Shown here piece by piece: positions 34,349 to 43,164 of a stretch of 64,000 nt of DNA. Positions within the stretch are counted from its first letter, which is position 1, and every line of letters begins with the position of its first letter. The stretch comes from Pseudomonas bohemica (GTDB lineage: Bacteria; Pseudomonadota; Gammaproteobacteria; Pseudomonadales; Pseudomonadaceae). The DNA lies in NCBI RefSeq assembly GCF_002934685.1, contig NZ_NKHL01000112.1, positions 62,001 to 126,000 of the forward strand. The letters run 5' to 3'. The translations under genes and the position numbers were made by a program. The notes below the pieces were generated by a model. That model made no database searches and was not told where the DNA came from. It worked only from the letters and a program-made list of their open reading frames with translations.

Positions 34349-36349
34349 TTACGGCTGCTTGTCCTTCACCGCAGACAAGCGCCAGGGCAGACTGCGGCGC
34401 AGGTTTTTCAAGCGTCGGCGCAACTGGCCGACCGAGCCGGAAACCCCGGCATAACGCTGTGCTTCAAACTCCCGGGCAAATCCTTCGATCGCCTCGGCAT
34501 GAGCCGGGAAACGTCGGGCAGCTCGGGACGCGAACGCTCGTGCACCTTCGCCCTGCTGACGTCTGAGACCATGCCGGGCCAGCAGACGTTCGAATGCGTT
34601 GAACAGACGCAGCTGCGAGTCGCTCTCACGGCGCCAGGGTTTGAACAGCCATAGCGCCAACAGCCCGAGAATGACCAGCGCGGCGCCCGCGAACACCGGT
34701 GCCTGGAAGCCGGAGAACCAGCGCCCCAGCACCTGCAACTGCTGTTGGCCCTGATAGCCCAGCACCCAGCGTTGCCAGCCGTAGTTGAGGTTATCCCAAC
34801 TCAAGCGAATCGAATTGAGCCAGGCCAAATGCCGATAGCGCAGGGCCGACATGGGTGAGTCGGCAAGAAAGTCCTCATCGGCGGACAGAGCCTGTTCCAG
34901 CCCTTGTTCAATCCGTGCCGGCGCCACTGCGGCAGTCGGGTCAGCACTGCGCCATCCCACCCCGGCCTGCCAGTACTCGACCCAGGCATGGGCATCGAAC
35001 TGGCGCACGCTGATGTAGTTGCCGCCCGGGTTCAACTCGCCACCCTGATAACCGGCCACGACCCGGGCGGGAATTCCGGCTGCGCGAAGCACGAAGGTCA
35101 TCGCGCCGGCGTAATGTGCACAGAAACCCGCGCGGCTGCCGAACAGGAAGTCATCGATGCTGTTGGCCCCCAATACCGGCGGTTTCAGGGTGTAGTGGAA
35201 GGGCTGTTCGGTGAAGTAGGACAGCACGCCGTCCACCAGCGCGTCAGGCTTGGGATAGCGCCGATGCATGTCGGCCGCCCATTCCCGCGCTTCGGGGTTG
35301 CCTTTGGCAGGCAGTTGCAAATCCTGCATCCGGCTGCCGTCGCTGAGCACGGTTTCGCGCACGGCGTCGGGCCAGGAGTTGACGCTGTACAGCACCGACT
35401 GCTCGACAGGACGCCGGCGCTGCCAGCGGAAATCGCTCATCTGCCGCACCCCGGCCAAGTCGGTCTCGCCGACGTCCAGAGTCATCAGCCAGGGTTTGCC
35501 GGTGGGCTCCATGACGATGCTGTAACTGAGTTTCACGCCCTCCTTGCGCCAGTCCGGGGCGTCGGGCACCTGCGCTCGGGAAGACTGCGACCAGCGCCGA
35601 CCATCGAATTGCTCGAGGGTCAGCCCGCGCCAGTACTGCTGGTTGCGCGGCGGGATCGGTCCTGCGAAGCTGGCGCGAAACACCAGCGCGGCAGACTTGC
35701 TCAGCTCCGCGATATCCCCCGGAGCCATGCTGTCGGACAAGCCGGTGAGCGCCTTGTTGCTCGGCTGCGGCAACGACCACAGCGGATCCAGACGAGGGAA
35801 GAACAGAAACAGCAGCAACATCAGCGGAACTGCTTGCAGCAGCAGTTTGGCAGCCAGCATCAAAGTGCCCGCGGGTTTGTTCGACAGTGTCGATTGCTGC
35901 AGACCGATCAGCCCGGCCAGTAACGTCGCGATGGGCAAGAGGGTGAATAGCCCCCAGAGCAGCGCGTCTTCGAACAGATAGCCAACGGCGACACAAAAGA
36001 AGCCCAGGAAGATCAGCACGAGGGCATCGCGTCGGGTCTGCATTTCCAGCATTTTCAGGATGAAAGCAGCAATCAGCAGCGCGGCCCCGGCATCGAGCCC
36101 CACCAGACTCCCTCGCGCCAGATAGATGCCGCCCGCCGTACCCACCAGTAGCCCGGATTTGACCCAGTTGCCGGGCATCCGCACGCGCATGCGAAAAATC
36201 TGGATACGCCAGAAGGTGCAGGCTAGCCACAGGACGATCAGGGAAACGGGGATGTGTAAGGAGAATGGCACGATGACCAGTGCCTGAGCGACCAGCAGCC
36301 AGTTAAGGCTGACGCGGGGAATCGGCTGGGCGAGGCTGGCCGAGGTCAT
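34349..36349 (-). CDS. tgpA: TgpA-type membrane transglutaminase (DUF3488-transglutaminase-DUF4129)
   Basis: The 666-residue product starts at MTSASLAQPIPRV, with GGGG just upstream. Six or so N-terminal membrane spans (DUF3488, residues 15-190) precede a periplasmic transglutaminase domain with the Cys in SRAGFCAHYAGA, the His in DAHAWVEYW and the Asp in SADPTAAV. A last membrane span near residue 555 leads to a cytoplasmic DUF4129-like tail. It matches the P. aeruginosa TgpA, reported as essential, which sits in the same moxR-DUF58-tgpA order. The gene follows DUF58 by 13 bp. Confidence 0.92.
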   Translation of the reverse strand: MTSASLAQPIPRVSLNWLLVAQALVIVPFSLHIPVSLIVLWLACTFWRIQIFRMRVRMPGNWVKSGLLVGTAGGIYLARGSLVGLDAGAALLIAAFILKMLEMQTRRDALVLIFLGFFCVAVGYLFEDALLWGLFTLLPIATLLAGLIGLQQSTLSNKPAGTLMLAAKLLLQAVPLMLLLFLFFPRLDPLWSLPQPSNKALTGLSDSMAPGDIAELSKSAALVFRASFAGPIPPRNQQYWRGLTLEQFDGRRWSQSSRAQVPDAPDWRKEGVKLSYSIVMEPTGKPWLMTLDVGETDLAGVRQMSDFRWQRRRPVEQSVLYSVNSWPDAVRETVLSDGSRMQDLQLPAKGNPEAREWAADMHRRYPKPDALVDGVLSYFTEQPFHYTLKPPVLGANSIDDFLFGSRAGFCAHYAGAMTFVLRAAGIPARVVAGYQGGELNPGGNYISVRQFDAHAWVEYWQAGVGWRSADPTAAVAPARIEQGLEQALSADEDFLADSPMSALRYRHLAWLNSIRLSWDNLNYGWQRWVLGYQGQQQLQVLGRWFSGFQAPVFAGAALVILGLLALWLFKPWRRESDSQLRLFNAFERLLARHGLRRQQGEGARAFASRAARRFPAHAEAIEGFAREFEAQRYAGVSGSVGQLRRRLKNLRRSLPWRLSAVKDKQP

Positions 36350-36362
36350 GGCCACCCCGCAT

Positions 36363-37319
36363 TCATGCCTGAACTCCATACAGCGCCAGTTGCCGCAGAC
36401 AGGCTTCGCGATGGGCGTCGCCGCTGTCCACGGCCGAGAGAAAACCCGGCAGACGCAGGGCGAAAGGCTGTTGCCGTTGAGACAGCTCAAGCACCCAGTA
36501 ACACAGGCGTGACAGCCGCTCTTCGATGTCGCCGCCCAGCGCCATGAAATCCAGGCACAGGTCATGCCCGCTGAGATCGGTGAACTCCTTGACCATCAGC
36601 CCCTGTCCGCGGGACCAGGCTTTCCAGTGCATACGGCGCATGGAGTCGCCGGGCTGCCACGGGCGCAGTCCCTGGTAATCGTCGACGCCCTGCCCCTGAG
36701 TCGCCTGACCGTCATCTTCGGCGTGGGGCTGAACCCCTTGCAGCAGCGGCATGCTGCCCGCCACCGGACGCGGATAGATCAGCACGGTCTGCTCCAGATC
36801 CAGCCAGCTCCAGGCGCGGAAAATACCCAGCGGAAATACGCTCTCCACTCGCAGACGCGGCGCTCGCAGCCAGCCGCGATTGACGGCAGGCAAGGTCAGC
36901 GCGACTTCTACCTGGCGCTCGGCATCGACATCGGTCTGCTCCAGTCGCTCGCTGTCCCAACCAAGGGCGATGGCTTGATGGCCGCTCAACCCGCTCTCCA
37001 GACGCAGGCGCAGTTGCACCGGCTCGCCGACGAACACCGAGCGGGCATGGCTGGCGCTGAGGATCAGGCCGCTGAAATTGCGGTAGGTGTGAAGAATCGC
37101 CAGCAAGCCCACCGAGAGCATGAGGAAAGTCAGACCGTAGGCCAGGCTGTTTTGATAGTTGATCGACACCAGCAACAGCAGAACCAGCACGAGCGCATAG
37201 GTGCCGCCAACCCGGGTCGGCAGTATGAAAATTCGGCGGTGATCCAGCTCGATCCGCGAGGCAGGGGGAATGCGACGCCCCACCCAGCGCTGCCAGACCG
37301 GTTTGAACTGAGGAATCAA
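36363..37319 (-). CDS. DUF58-domain membrane protein
   Basis: This 318-residue protein has two adjacent membrane segments near residues 38-80 (TYALVLVLLLLVSINYQNSLAYGLTFL). A beta-rich periplasm/cytoplasm-facing domain follows, with the DUF58 signature GVDDYQGLRPWQPGDSMRRMHWKAWSRGQGLMVKEF near 215. The start is TTG overlapping the moxR stop (TTGA), which implies coupled translation. DUF58 proteins accompany MoxR ATPases and are thought to be their targets. Confidence 0.9.
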   Translation of the reverse strand: MIPQFKPVWQRWVGRRIPPASRIELDHRRIFILPTRVGGTYALVLVLLLLVSINYQNSLAYGLTFLMLSVGLLAILHTYRNFSGLILSASHARSVFVGEPVQLRLRLESGLSGHQAIALGWDSERLEQTDVDAERQVEVALTLPAVNRGWLRAPRLRVESVFPLGIFRAWSWLDLEQTVLIYPRPVAGSMPLLQGVQPHAEDDGQATQGQGVDDYQGLRPWQPGDSMRRMHWKAWSRGQGLMVKEFTDLSGHDLCLDFMALGGDIEERLSRLCYWVLELSQRQQPFALRLPGFLSAVDSGDAHREACLRQLALYGVQA

Positions 37320-38233
37320 AGCACCGGCACCTCACGCAGCAGCCATTGAACCAACGCCCCGCCGCTATGCCCGGTCGGATCGGTGCGCTCGCGCAGACGA
37401 TGGCCGATCACTGCGGGCAGGATCGCCTGAACGTCTTCCGGTATTACGTAATCACGCCCGATCAACAGCGCCCAGGCCCGCGCCGCCGAGAGAATCGCCA
37501 GACTCGCCCGCGGCGACAGGCCGTAGGCGAACTGGGGCTGGTTGCGAGTGGCGTCCACCAGGCGCAGCACATAATCCACCAGCGCATCGCTGGCCCGAAC
37601 CCCACGGGCTTGCGCCTGCAAGGCCGCCAGTTCAGTGTGGTCGATAATCGGCTCGATGCGCGGCAATAACTCACGCCGCGATTCGCCCAGCAGCAAGGCT
37701 TTTTCCGCCGAACGCGCCGGATAGCCCAGGGACAGGCGCATCAGAAAGCGGTCCAGTTGCGACTCGGGCAAGGCAAAGGTGCCACCCTGGCTGAACGGGT
37801 TTTGCGTGGCGATGACGAAAAACGGATTGGGCAACAGACGAGTTGCACCTTCGATGGTCACCTGGCCCTCTTCCATGGCTTCGAGCAACGCGCTCTGGCT
37901 CTTGGGCGTGGCGCGGTTGATTTCGTCGGCGAGCACCAGTTCGGCGAAGATCGGCCCCGGGTGAAAGGTGAACTGCCCGGTTTCCCGGTCGAAGATCGAA
38001 GTACCGAGAATGTCGCCTGGCAGCAGATCGGAGGTGAATTGAATCCGCTGGAAACTCAACCCCAGCACCCGCGCCAGGGTATGGCTGAGGGTGGTCTTGC
38101 CCATGCCGGGCAGATCCTCGATCAGCAGATGCCCCCCACCCAGCAGGCAAGCCATGGCCAGACGTACCTGAGGCTCCTTGCCCAGTACCACTTCATTGAT
38201 CGCGTTTAAGCACGCATCCAGTTTTCTGCCCAT
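37316..38233 (-). CDS. MoxR-family AAA+ ATPase
   Basis: The 305-residue product has Walker A EDLPGMGKTT at about residue 43, Walker B LVLADEINRAT, the SALLEAMEEGQVTIEG stretch, sensor 1 (FFVIATQNP) and the C-terminal lid GLSPRASLAILSAARAWAL. MoxR ATPases act as chaperone-like remodelling factors. It is the first gene of the operon moxR-DUF58-tgpA-CHAD on the minus strand and the likely motor acting on the DUF58/TgpA pair. Confidence 0.93.
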   Translation of the reverse strand: MGRKLDACLNAINEVVLGKEPQVRLAMACLLGGGHLLIEDLPGMGKTTLSHTLARVLGLSFQRIQFTSDLLPGDILGTSIFDRETGQFTFHPGPIFAELVLADEINRATPKSQSALLEAMEEGQVTIEGATRLLPNPFFVIATQNPFSQGGTFALPESQLDRFLMRLSLGYPARSAEKALLLGESRRELLPRIEPIIDHTELAALQAQARGVRASDALVDYVLRLVDATRNQPQFAYGLSPRASLAILSAARAWALLIGRDYVIPEDVQAILPAVIGHRLRERTDPTGHSGGALVQWLLREVPVL

Positions 38234-38414
38234 CGGAAAGCCTCCCCAGGCGACTGCTCTTGGCTAGTAGGACTGCAGCAGATGCCAGACATGCAGCCAC
38301 TTTAAAGTCAGCGTAGGCCTTTTCGCCAGAGCGGAGGAAGGGAATGAGCAGCAATTGTCGCGGGCAGTTCATCAGAAGTGGCTGAGAACGACGAACTCCG
38401 CTGCGCCCGACGAG

Positions 38415-38509
38415 CTGTGGGAGTAAGCCTGCTCACGAAAGGGCCAGCACATCGGCCATCACCGCAGCGGTTCATACGTCGCTTTTCGTGAGCAACTCAC
38501 CCTCACAGT
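38415..38509. repeat. REPIN in the gap before moxR
   Basis: The arms CTGTGGGAGTAAGCCTGCTC and TTTTCGTGAGCAACTCACCC face each other across about 50 bp. The arms belong to the same REP family as the 13-kb array but are more diverged. The rest of the 315-bp gap holds nothing I can name apart from the presumed moxR promoter. Confidence 0.7.
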
Positions 38510-38547
38510 GATTGGTGTCATGCCGGGCAAAGGCTGTGATCAGGCAC

Positions 38548-38826
38548 TCAACGCCCCGCGCGGGACTCGCGGATATAGAACCGCGCTTTCTCGGCTTTTT
38601 CGTTGCAGCCTTCGAAGGCTTCGAACTGCTGCTGGGTCTTGGCGCCGGTCAGCAATGACAGGGCCTTGGAGTAGCTGACGGTGCCGGCAAAACCTTCGGC
38701 CTTGGCCAGGTCCAGTTCGTGCCATGCCGCGTCCAGACTGGTGGCGCAGCTGTCGCGGTAGGCGGTTTTACCCGCGCAGCCTGTCAGAACAAGGGCGAGT
38801 AGTGGCAGGCAGATCCAGGCTTTCAT
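38548..38826 (-). CDS. Small lipoprotein of unknown function
   Basis: The 92-residue product has a lipoprotein signal (MKAWICLPLLALVLTGC; lipobox LTGC, Cys at 17) and a helical mature part with two further cysteines (DSCATSLDAAW and FEGCNEKAEKARFY) that could form a disulphide. The pattern resembles small outer-membrane lipoproteins annotated only as hypothetical in Pseudomonas. Confidence 0.75.
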   Translation of the reverse strand: MKAWICLPLLALVLTGCAGKTAYRDSCATSLDAAWHELDLAKAEGFAGTVSYSKALSLLTGAKTQQQFEAFEGCNEKAEKARFYIRESRAGR

Positions 38827-38998
38827 CGGGTGTTACCTCAACAATGGAAATCGACGATGCGGCTTTGACGGTGCGGCGATGTAAAAGTGCCACAGTCAGC
38901 GGTCGCGGAGTATCTATATCCATGCTGGGCAGCGCCCGTGAACGCCGCGCGATCTGCCTGTGATCAGAGCGGACCGTGTAACCTTCGAGGCGGCCCAC

Positions 38999-39382
38999 TC
39001 ACGCGTAGTGCATTTCCCCGTTCCCAAAGGACCAATTCTCGCGCTTGGTCTCGATCAGATTGATAAACACATCCTCCTGTCGCAACCCGGTCCGCTCGTG
39101 AATCCCCTGCGCCACGGCCTTGTAGAACGCCCTCTTCACCTCGGTGGTTCGGCCCTCGTTCCAGGTGATCTGAATGAACACGATGCTCTTGGTGTAGGTG
39201 ACGCCGAGATAACCGGCTGCCGGGTAGACAAGCTCGTCGTCCCCGTGGCGGTGGATGATCTGGAATTTGTCGTGTTCGGGGACGCTGGCGGTGGTGCGCA
39301 TGGCGTCGTAAATCACGTCGCCGATGGTAGCGACGGTTTCGGGGGAGGTTTCAGAGGCGACATCGATTCTGACCAGAGGCAT
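38999..39382 (-). CDS. Tautomerase-family protein (MIF/4-OT superfamily)
   Basis: The 127-residue product starts at MPLVRIDVASE with AAGGA upstream. Removal of Met exposes Pro1, the catalytic base of this superfamily. The segments IIHRHGDDELVYPAAGYLGV, VFIQITWNEGRTTEVKRAFY and EDVFINLIETKRENWSFGNGEMHYA match the 'tautomerase family protein' group of about 125-130 residues. The physiological substrate is unknown. A longer in-frame start gives a 143-residue protein that would hide Pro1 and is rejected. Confidence 0.85.
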   Translation of the reverse strand: MPLVRIDVASETSPETVATIGDVIYDAMRTTASVPEHDKFQIIHRHGDDELVYPAAGYLGVTYTKSIVFIQITWNEGRTTEVKRAFYKAVAQGIHERTGLRQEDVFINLIETKRENWSFGNGEMHYA

Positions 39383-39540
39383 GTGGCTTTCCTTATTAGG
39401 GTGACGCTGACGTGCAACGTCATCGACCATCAGCGGTGAGCCTATACCCTATTCCCGCCGCCACACCTCATCAAGTGCATAACTTTGAATCACGCGCGGC
39501 GACGGCGTAGGGTAGGACCACTGCAACGGGGAGCTTGCGA

Positions 39541-40605
39541 ATGAAAAAAAGAATCGCGCTGGTCTTGGGGTCCGGCGGCGCCAGAGGGTATGCACACATT
39601 GGGGTGATCGAAGAGCTGGAAAGGCGCGGTTATGACATCGCCTGTATCGCCGGTTGTTCGATGGGCGCGGTCATCGGGGGGATATATGCGGCGGGCAAGC
39701 TGCCGGAATACAAGGCGTGGATCGAGAGCCTGGATTATCTGGATGTGCTGCGCCTGGTGGACGTGAGTTTTCGGCTTGGCGCCATACGTGGCGAGAAGGT
39801 GTTCGGCAAGATCCGCGAGATCGTCGGCGAGGTGAACATCGAGGACTTGCCCATCCCCTATACCGCCGTTGCGACGGACCTGACAAACCAGCAGGAAATA
39901 TGGTTTCAGGAAGGCAATCTGCATTCGGCCATGCGCGCTTCGGCGGCGATCCCCAGCCTGTTCACGCCGGTGGTGCAGGGCAATCGCACATTGGTGGATG
40001 GCGGCCTGCTCAACCCGTTGCCGATCGTGCCTGTGGTATCCAGCCATTGCGACCTGATCGTGGCGGTCAACCTCAACTCGACCAACCAGAAGCACTACCA
40101 GCTGCCCGTGATCGAACGCCCGCCGGCGGTGAAGAAGCGCTTCGACAGCCTGATCAGTTCGATCGGTTCGCACCTGCCATTCCGGCGCAAGCTGGATGTG
40201 GCCGGGGATGACGTCCTGCGCCTGGAACAGGACAGTCTCAAGGCTGCCGCTGCCACCCTGGACAATCCGTGGCTGGCGGGCCATCACGATACCGAATCGG
40301 CCGATCCGCAAGGCCAACAACCCACTGCCGCACCCACCGAGCCCGGCGCGCCGAAATCCGCCAGCGGTTCGGTGATCGTCGACAACGTCGGCCCTGCATC
40401 GCTGCTGGACCTGATCAACCAGAGTTTCGAAGTGATGCAGACGTCGCTGGCGCAATACAAGATTGCCGGCTACCCGCCAGACATTCTGATCAACGTGCCG
40501 AAGCGTGTGTGCCGGTTTTTCGAGTTCTATAAAGCGCCGGAGCTGATCGCCCTGGGCCGGGAGATCGCGCGGGATACGCTGGATCGGTATGAGGGTGAGC
40601 ACTGA
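39541..40605 (+). CDS. Patatin-like phospholipase (RssA/NTE family)
   Basis: This 354-residue protein starts at MKKRIALVLGSGGARGYAHI, with GGGAG seven bases upstream. The oxyanion loop GSGGARG comes first, the nucleophile Ser40 lies in GCSMG and the catalytic Asp153 in VDGGLLNP, giving a complete Ser-Asp dyad. A low-complexity Pro/Ala/Ser linker (about 255-285) separates a C-terminal helical segment. There is no signal peptide, so it is a cytoplasmic or membrane-associated lipid esterase. It is transcribed alone. Confidence 0.88.
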   Translation: MKKRIALVLGSGGARGYAHIGVIEELERRGYDIACIAGCSMGAVIGGIYAAGKLPEYKAWIESLDYLDVLRLVDVSFRLGAIRGEKVFGKIREIVGEVNIEDLPIPYTAVATDLTNQQEIWFQEGNLHSAMRASAAIPSLFTPVVQGNRTLVDGGLLNPLPIVPVVSSHCDLIVAVNLNSTNQKHYQLPVIERPPAVKKRFDSLISSIGSHLPFRRKLDVAGDDVLRLEQDSLKAAAATLDNPWLAGHHDTESADPQGQQPTAAPTEPGAPKSASGSVIVDNVGPASLLDLINQSFEVMQTSLAQYKIAGYPPDILINVPKRVCRFFEFYKAPELIALGREIARDTLDRYEGEH

Positions 40606-40729
40606 CGCCAAGTACCCGACTCACGCGACGCGATTCCTGTAGCAACCGGCTTGCCGCCAGCAGCGATCCTGCCCGCGTCACCGCCTCGTCCGCTTCCCAA
40701 TCTCCTCACCGCTATCGTCCCTAAACAAG

Positions 40730-40749
40730 AAACAATCATTCTCATTTCA
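40730..40749. promoter_or_regulatory. Possible Fur-box-like sequence upstream of the MFS gene
   Basis: The minus-strand reading AAATGAGAATGATTGTTT resembles the GATAAT-hexamer pattern of Pseudomonas Fur boxes, with several mismatches. It is about 150 bp upstream of the MFS start. If real, it would make that exporter iron-regulated. Confidence 0.3.
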
Positions 40750-40894
40750 CACTAATTGTTCCACCTCGCTCCAGCCCGTAAATTTCCCCTCAGCGGTCCG
40801 GCTTCCTCCCCGAGTGGAACAAACGCACATCAATACAAGCCAGTCCTCCTCCCCCGACCTTAATGTCACGACACACACCCGTGAGGCGAAACAC

Positions 40895-42094
40895 ATGAGC
40901 CATTCACCACGCACCTGGGGCCGCAAAAGCAGCTTCCTGGTGGCCGCCGCAGTCGTCGTCCATACGCTCTGGACCAGCGCGGCCCCCGCCATGATGTACC
41001 CGCTCTACGCCCGTCAATGGCAACTGACCCCCACCATCACCACCCTCATATTCGCGGTATTTCCGGTATTCGTGGTCGCGACGCTGATCGCTCTGGGCGA
41101 TCTGTCAGACTACATCGGCCGACGCGCCGCCATGCTGCTGGGCCTGTCCGCTTCGCTGATCGGCGTGCTCCTGTTCGCCGTGGCTCCGAATGTCCTCTGG
41201 CTGCTGGTGGGCCGGGCCTTCATGGGCATCGGCGTCGGGCTCTCTGCCGGACCATCGGCAGCCGCCGTGGTCGAATTTAGCGCACCAGGCAAAGCCAAAC
41301 TCGCCGGAGCGATCACCACCGCAGCCCAGGCGTTCGGACTGGCAGCGGCGTTGATCCTCGGCGGCGGGCTGATTCAATATGCACCCTTCCCCACCCGCCT
41401 GAGCTTCTGGGTCCTGGTGCTCGTCCTGGTAGCCACCCTGTATGGCGTCTGGCATCTGCCGCGTCACACCAAAGCCCAAAGCCGCAAACGCTGGACGCTG
41501 AAACTGCCGCGAATCCACCCACCGCTGCGCCAGGCGTTTCTGGTGTCGGTGAGCGCCGTACTGAGCGCCTACTCGGTGGGCGCAACAATGCTGTCCCTCG
41601 GCTCGCAGATCGCCCATGACCTGATCGGTTCGAATAATGCCCTGGTCAACGGCTGCGCGATTTCGCTGTTCGCCATCGTGCTGGGCCTCACCGGTATCGT
41701 CGCCAAGCGTTTCACCTCAATGCTGTCGATCATCGCGGGGGCGAGCTTTTCCATCGCCAGCCTGGTGCTGCTGATGTTGGCGACCGCGACCCACGCACTG
41801 CCGGTATTTCTGCTGTCCAGCGCGACCAGCGGCGCCGGTTACAGCTTGCTGTTCATGGGCGGTTTGAACCTGATCAACGCCCATGCACCGATGCATCACC
41901 GCGCAGGCACGCTGTCGGCGCTGTTTCTGGTGGCTTACCTGATGCAGGGTGTGGTCGCAATGCTGCTGGGCCGCGCCGCCACTGCCTGGGGGCTGGACCT
42001 GGCGATCGATGTAGGTTCGGTTGCGCTGGCGGGCCTGAGTCTGGGCGCAATGCTGTTGGCGATTTATGTCCGGCCGCGGCAGGTCAATCGCTGA
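40895..42094 (+). CDS. MFS transporter, 12-span exporter type
   Basis: The 399-residue protein starts at MSHSPRTWGRK, with GAGG upstream; the frame extends further without support. Twelve hydrophobic spans are visible. The MFS loop-2 signature appears as LGDLSDYIGRRAAMLLG near residue 68. Motif C-like GIGVGLSAGPSAAAV and a central loop HTKAQSRKRWTLKLPR follow. The topology suggests a proton-driven drug or metabolite exporter. The substrate is unknown. Confidence 0.85.
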   Translation: MSHSPRTWGRKSSFLVAAAVVVHTLWTSAAPAMMYPLYARQWQLTPTITTLIFAVFPVFVVATLIALGDLSDYIGRRAAMLLGLSASLIGVLLFAVAPNVLWLLVGRAFMGIGVGLSAGPSAAAVVEFSAPGKAKLAGAITTAAQAFGLAAALILGGGLIQYAPFPTRLSFWVLVLVLVATLYGVWHLPRHTKAQSRKRWTLKLPRIHPPLRQAFLVSVSAVLSAYSVGATMLSLGSQIAHDLIGSNNALVNGCAISLFAIVLGLTGIVAKRFTSMLSIIAGASFSIASLVLLMLATATHALPVFLLSSATSGAGYSLLFMGGLNLINAHAPMHHRAGTLSALFLVAYLMQGVVAMLLGRAATAWGLDLAIDVGSVALAGLSLGAMLLAIYVRPRQVNR

Positions 42095-42212
42095 GCTTAT
42101 GCGGACCTGCAGCACTCCTCGACAACGCTCATTAGATCGCTGTCGGCGTAGCCCACCAAACCAATTGAGTTCTGCTAGCATCCTCGCTCCAACCATCAGG
42201 GAGCGTGGGGCA

Positions 42213-42578
42213 ATGCAGATTTCTGGAGCCATTCCATTGATTCGGATCTTTTCCGAAGAACAGGCCAAGGCGTTTTATGTCGATTTTCTGGGCTTTCGCA
42301 TCGAGTGGGAGCACCGCTTCGAAGAGGATCTGCCGCTGTATGCCCAGGCCAGACGAGGTGAGCTGGTCATCCATCTGACCGGCCACCACGGCGATGCCAC
42401 GCCGGGCTCGACGGTTTTCGTGCCGGTGACGGACATCGAGCAATTGCACGCCGAGCTGAACGCCAAGCGCTACAAGCATGCAAGGCCGGGGATTCAGGAA
42501 CAGGGTTGGGGCAAGGTGATGGAGATTGCAGACCCCTTTGGCAACCGACTGAGATTTTGCGAGCTTTGCGAAGATTGA
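42213..42578 (+). CDS. Glyoxalase/VOC-superfamily protein (bleomycin-resistance-like)
   Basis: This 121-residue protein starts at MQISGAIPLIRIFSEEQAK. It has two beta-alpha-beta-beta-beta modules of the VOC fold: FYVDFLGFRIEWEHRF in the first and VMEIADPFGNRLRFCE in the second, the usual end of glyoxalase/bleomycin-resistance proteins. Short members of this kind either bind toxic ligands or are metal-dependent enzymes. No partner gene suggests which. Confidence 0.82.
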   Translation: MQISGAIPLIRIFSEEQAKAFYVDFLGFRIEWEHRFEEDLPLYAQARRGELVIHLTGHHGDATPGSTVFVPVTDIEQLHAELNAKRYKHARPGIQEQGWGKVMEIADPFGNRLRFCELCED

Positions 42579-42604
42579 TCGCCAGCATTCGGCAGCCGCG
42601 GCTA

Positions 42605-43141
42605 TCACTGCTCCTGGCTTACCGCCTCATCCCGAGACGACCGATAAACCAGGCTCGGCGTCTGTCCCGGCACGTCACTAAGGGTGTCGATGCGATGCAT
42701 GCCGGCCTTTTCCAGCACACGGATCGAAGCATGGTGCTGGGGTCTGACGACCGCGAAGACTTCTGCAACTTGTAGCTCGGTGAAGGCGAAGGCCAGCGCT
42801 GCCTGGCTGAGTTCGGTGGCATACCCCTGCCCCCAGGCCTGCACGCCAAAGCGATAACCCAGATTGAGTCGTAAGACATCCAGATAACGGCGCGCATCGA
42901 CGCCGCCGAAGCCGATGACCTGATCGGGACGTTCGCGGGTAGTGATCGTCCACTGCCCGTAGCCTTCGCGTTGCCAGTGGTCCAACCAGCCCTGGAGCAA
43001 CGACTGCGCCTGCTCGATGCGGCTCAAAGGCCCGGACGGGTTGAACTGATGGGTCGCCGGATCGCCGTAGATCGCGAACAGACTGTCGAGATCGTCCGGG
43101 GTAGGGGCGCGCAGAATCAGTCGCTTTGTGGTTCGTTGCAT
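42605..43141 (-). CDS. GNAT N-acetyltransferase (RimJ/RimL type)
   Basis: The 178-residue product starts at MQRTTKRLILRAP, with GAGG upstream. It has the GNAT fold of the RimJ/RimL group: RLILRAPTPDDLDSLFAIYGD, GFGGVDARRYLDVLRLNLGY, the acetyl-CoA loop region QAWGQGYATELSQAAL and the ASIRVLEKAGMHR helix. It lies 23 bp downstream of uvrB and may be co-transcribed with it. The substrate could be a protein N-terminus or small amine. Confidence 0.85.
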   Translation of the reverse strand: MQRTTKRLILRAPTPDDLDSLFAIYGDPATHQFNPSGPLSRIEQAQSLLQGWLDHWQREGYGQWTITTRERPDQVIGFGGVDARRYLDVLRLNLGYRFGVQAWGQGYATELSQAALAFAFTELQVAEVFAVVRPQHHASIRVLEKAGMHRIDTLSDVPGQTPSLVYRSSRDEAVSQEQ

Positions 43142-43164
43142 CACACGGCCTCGATGTGTTCGCT

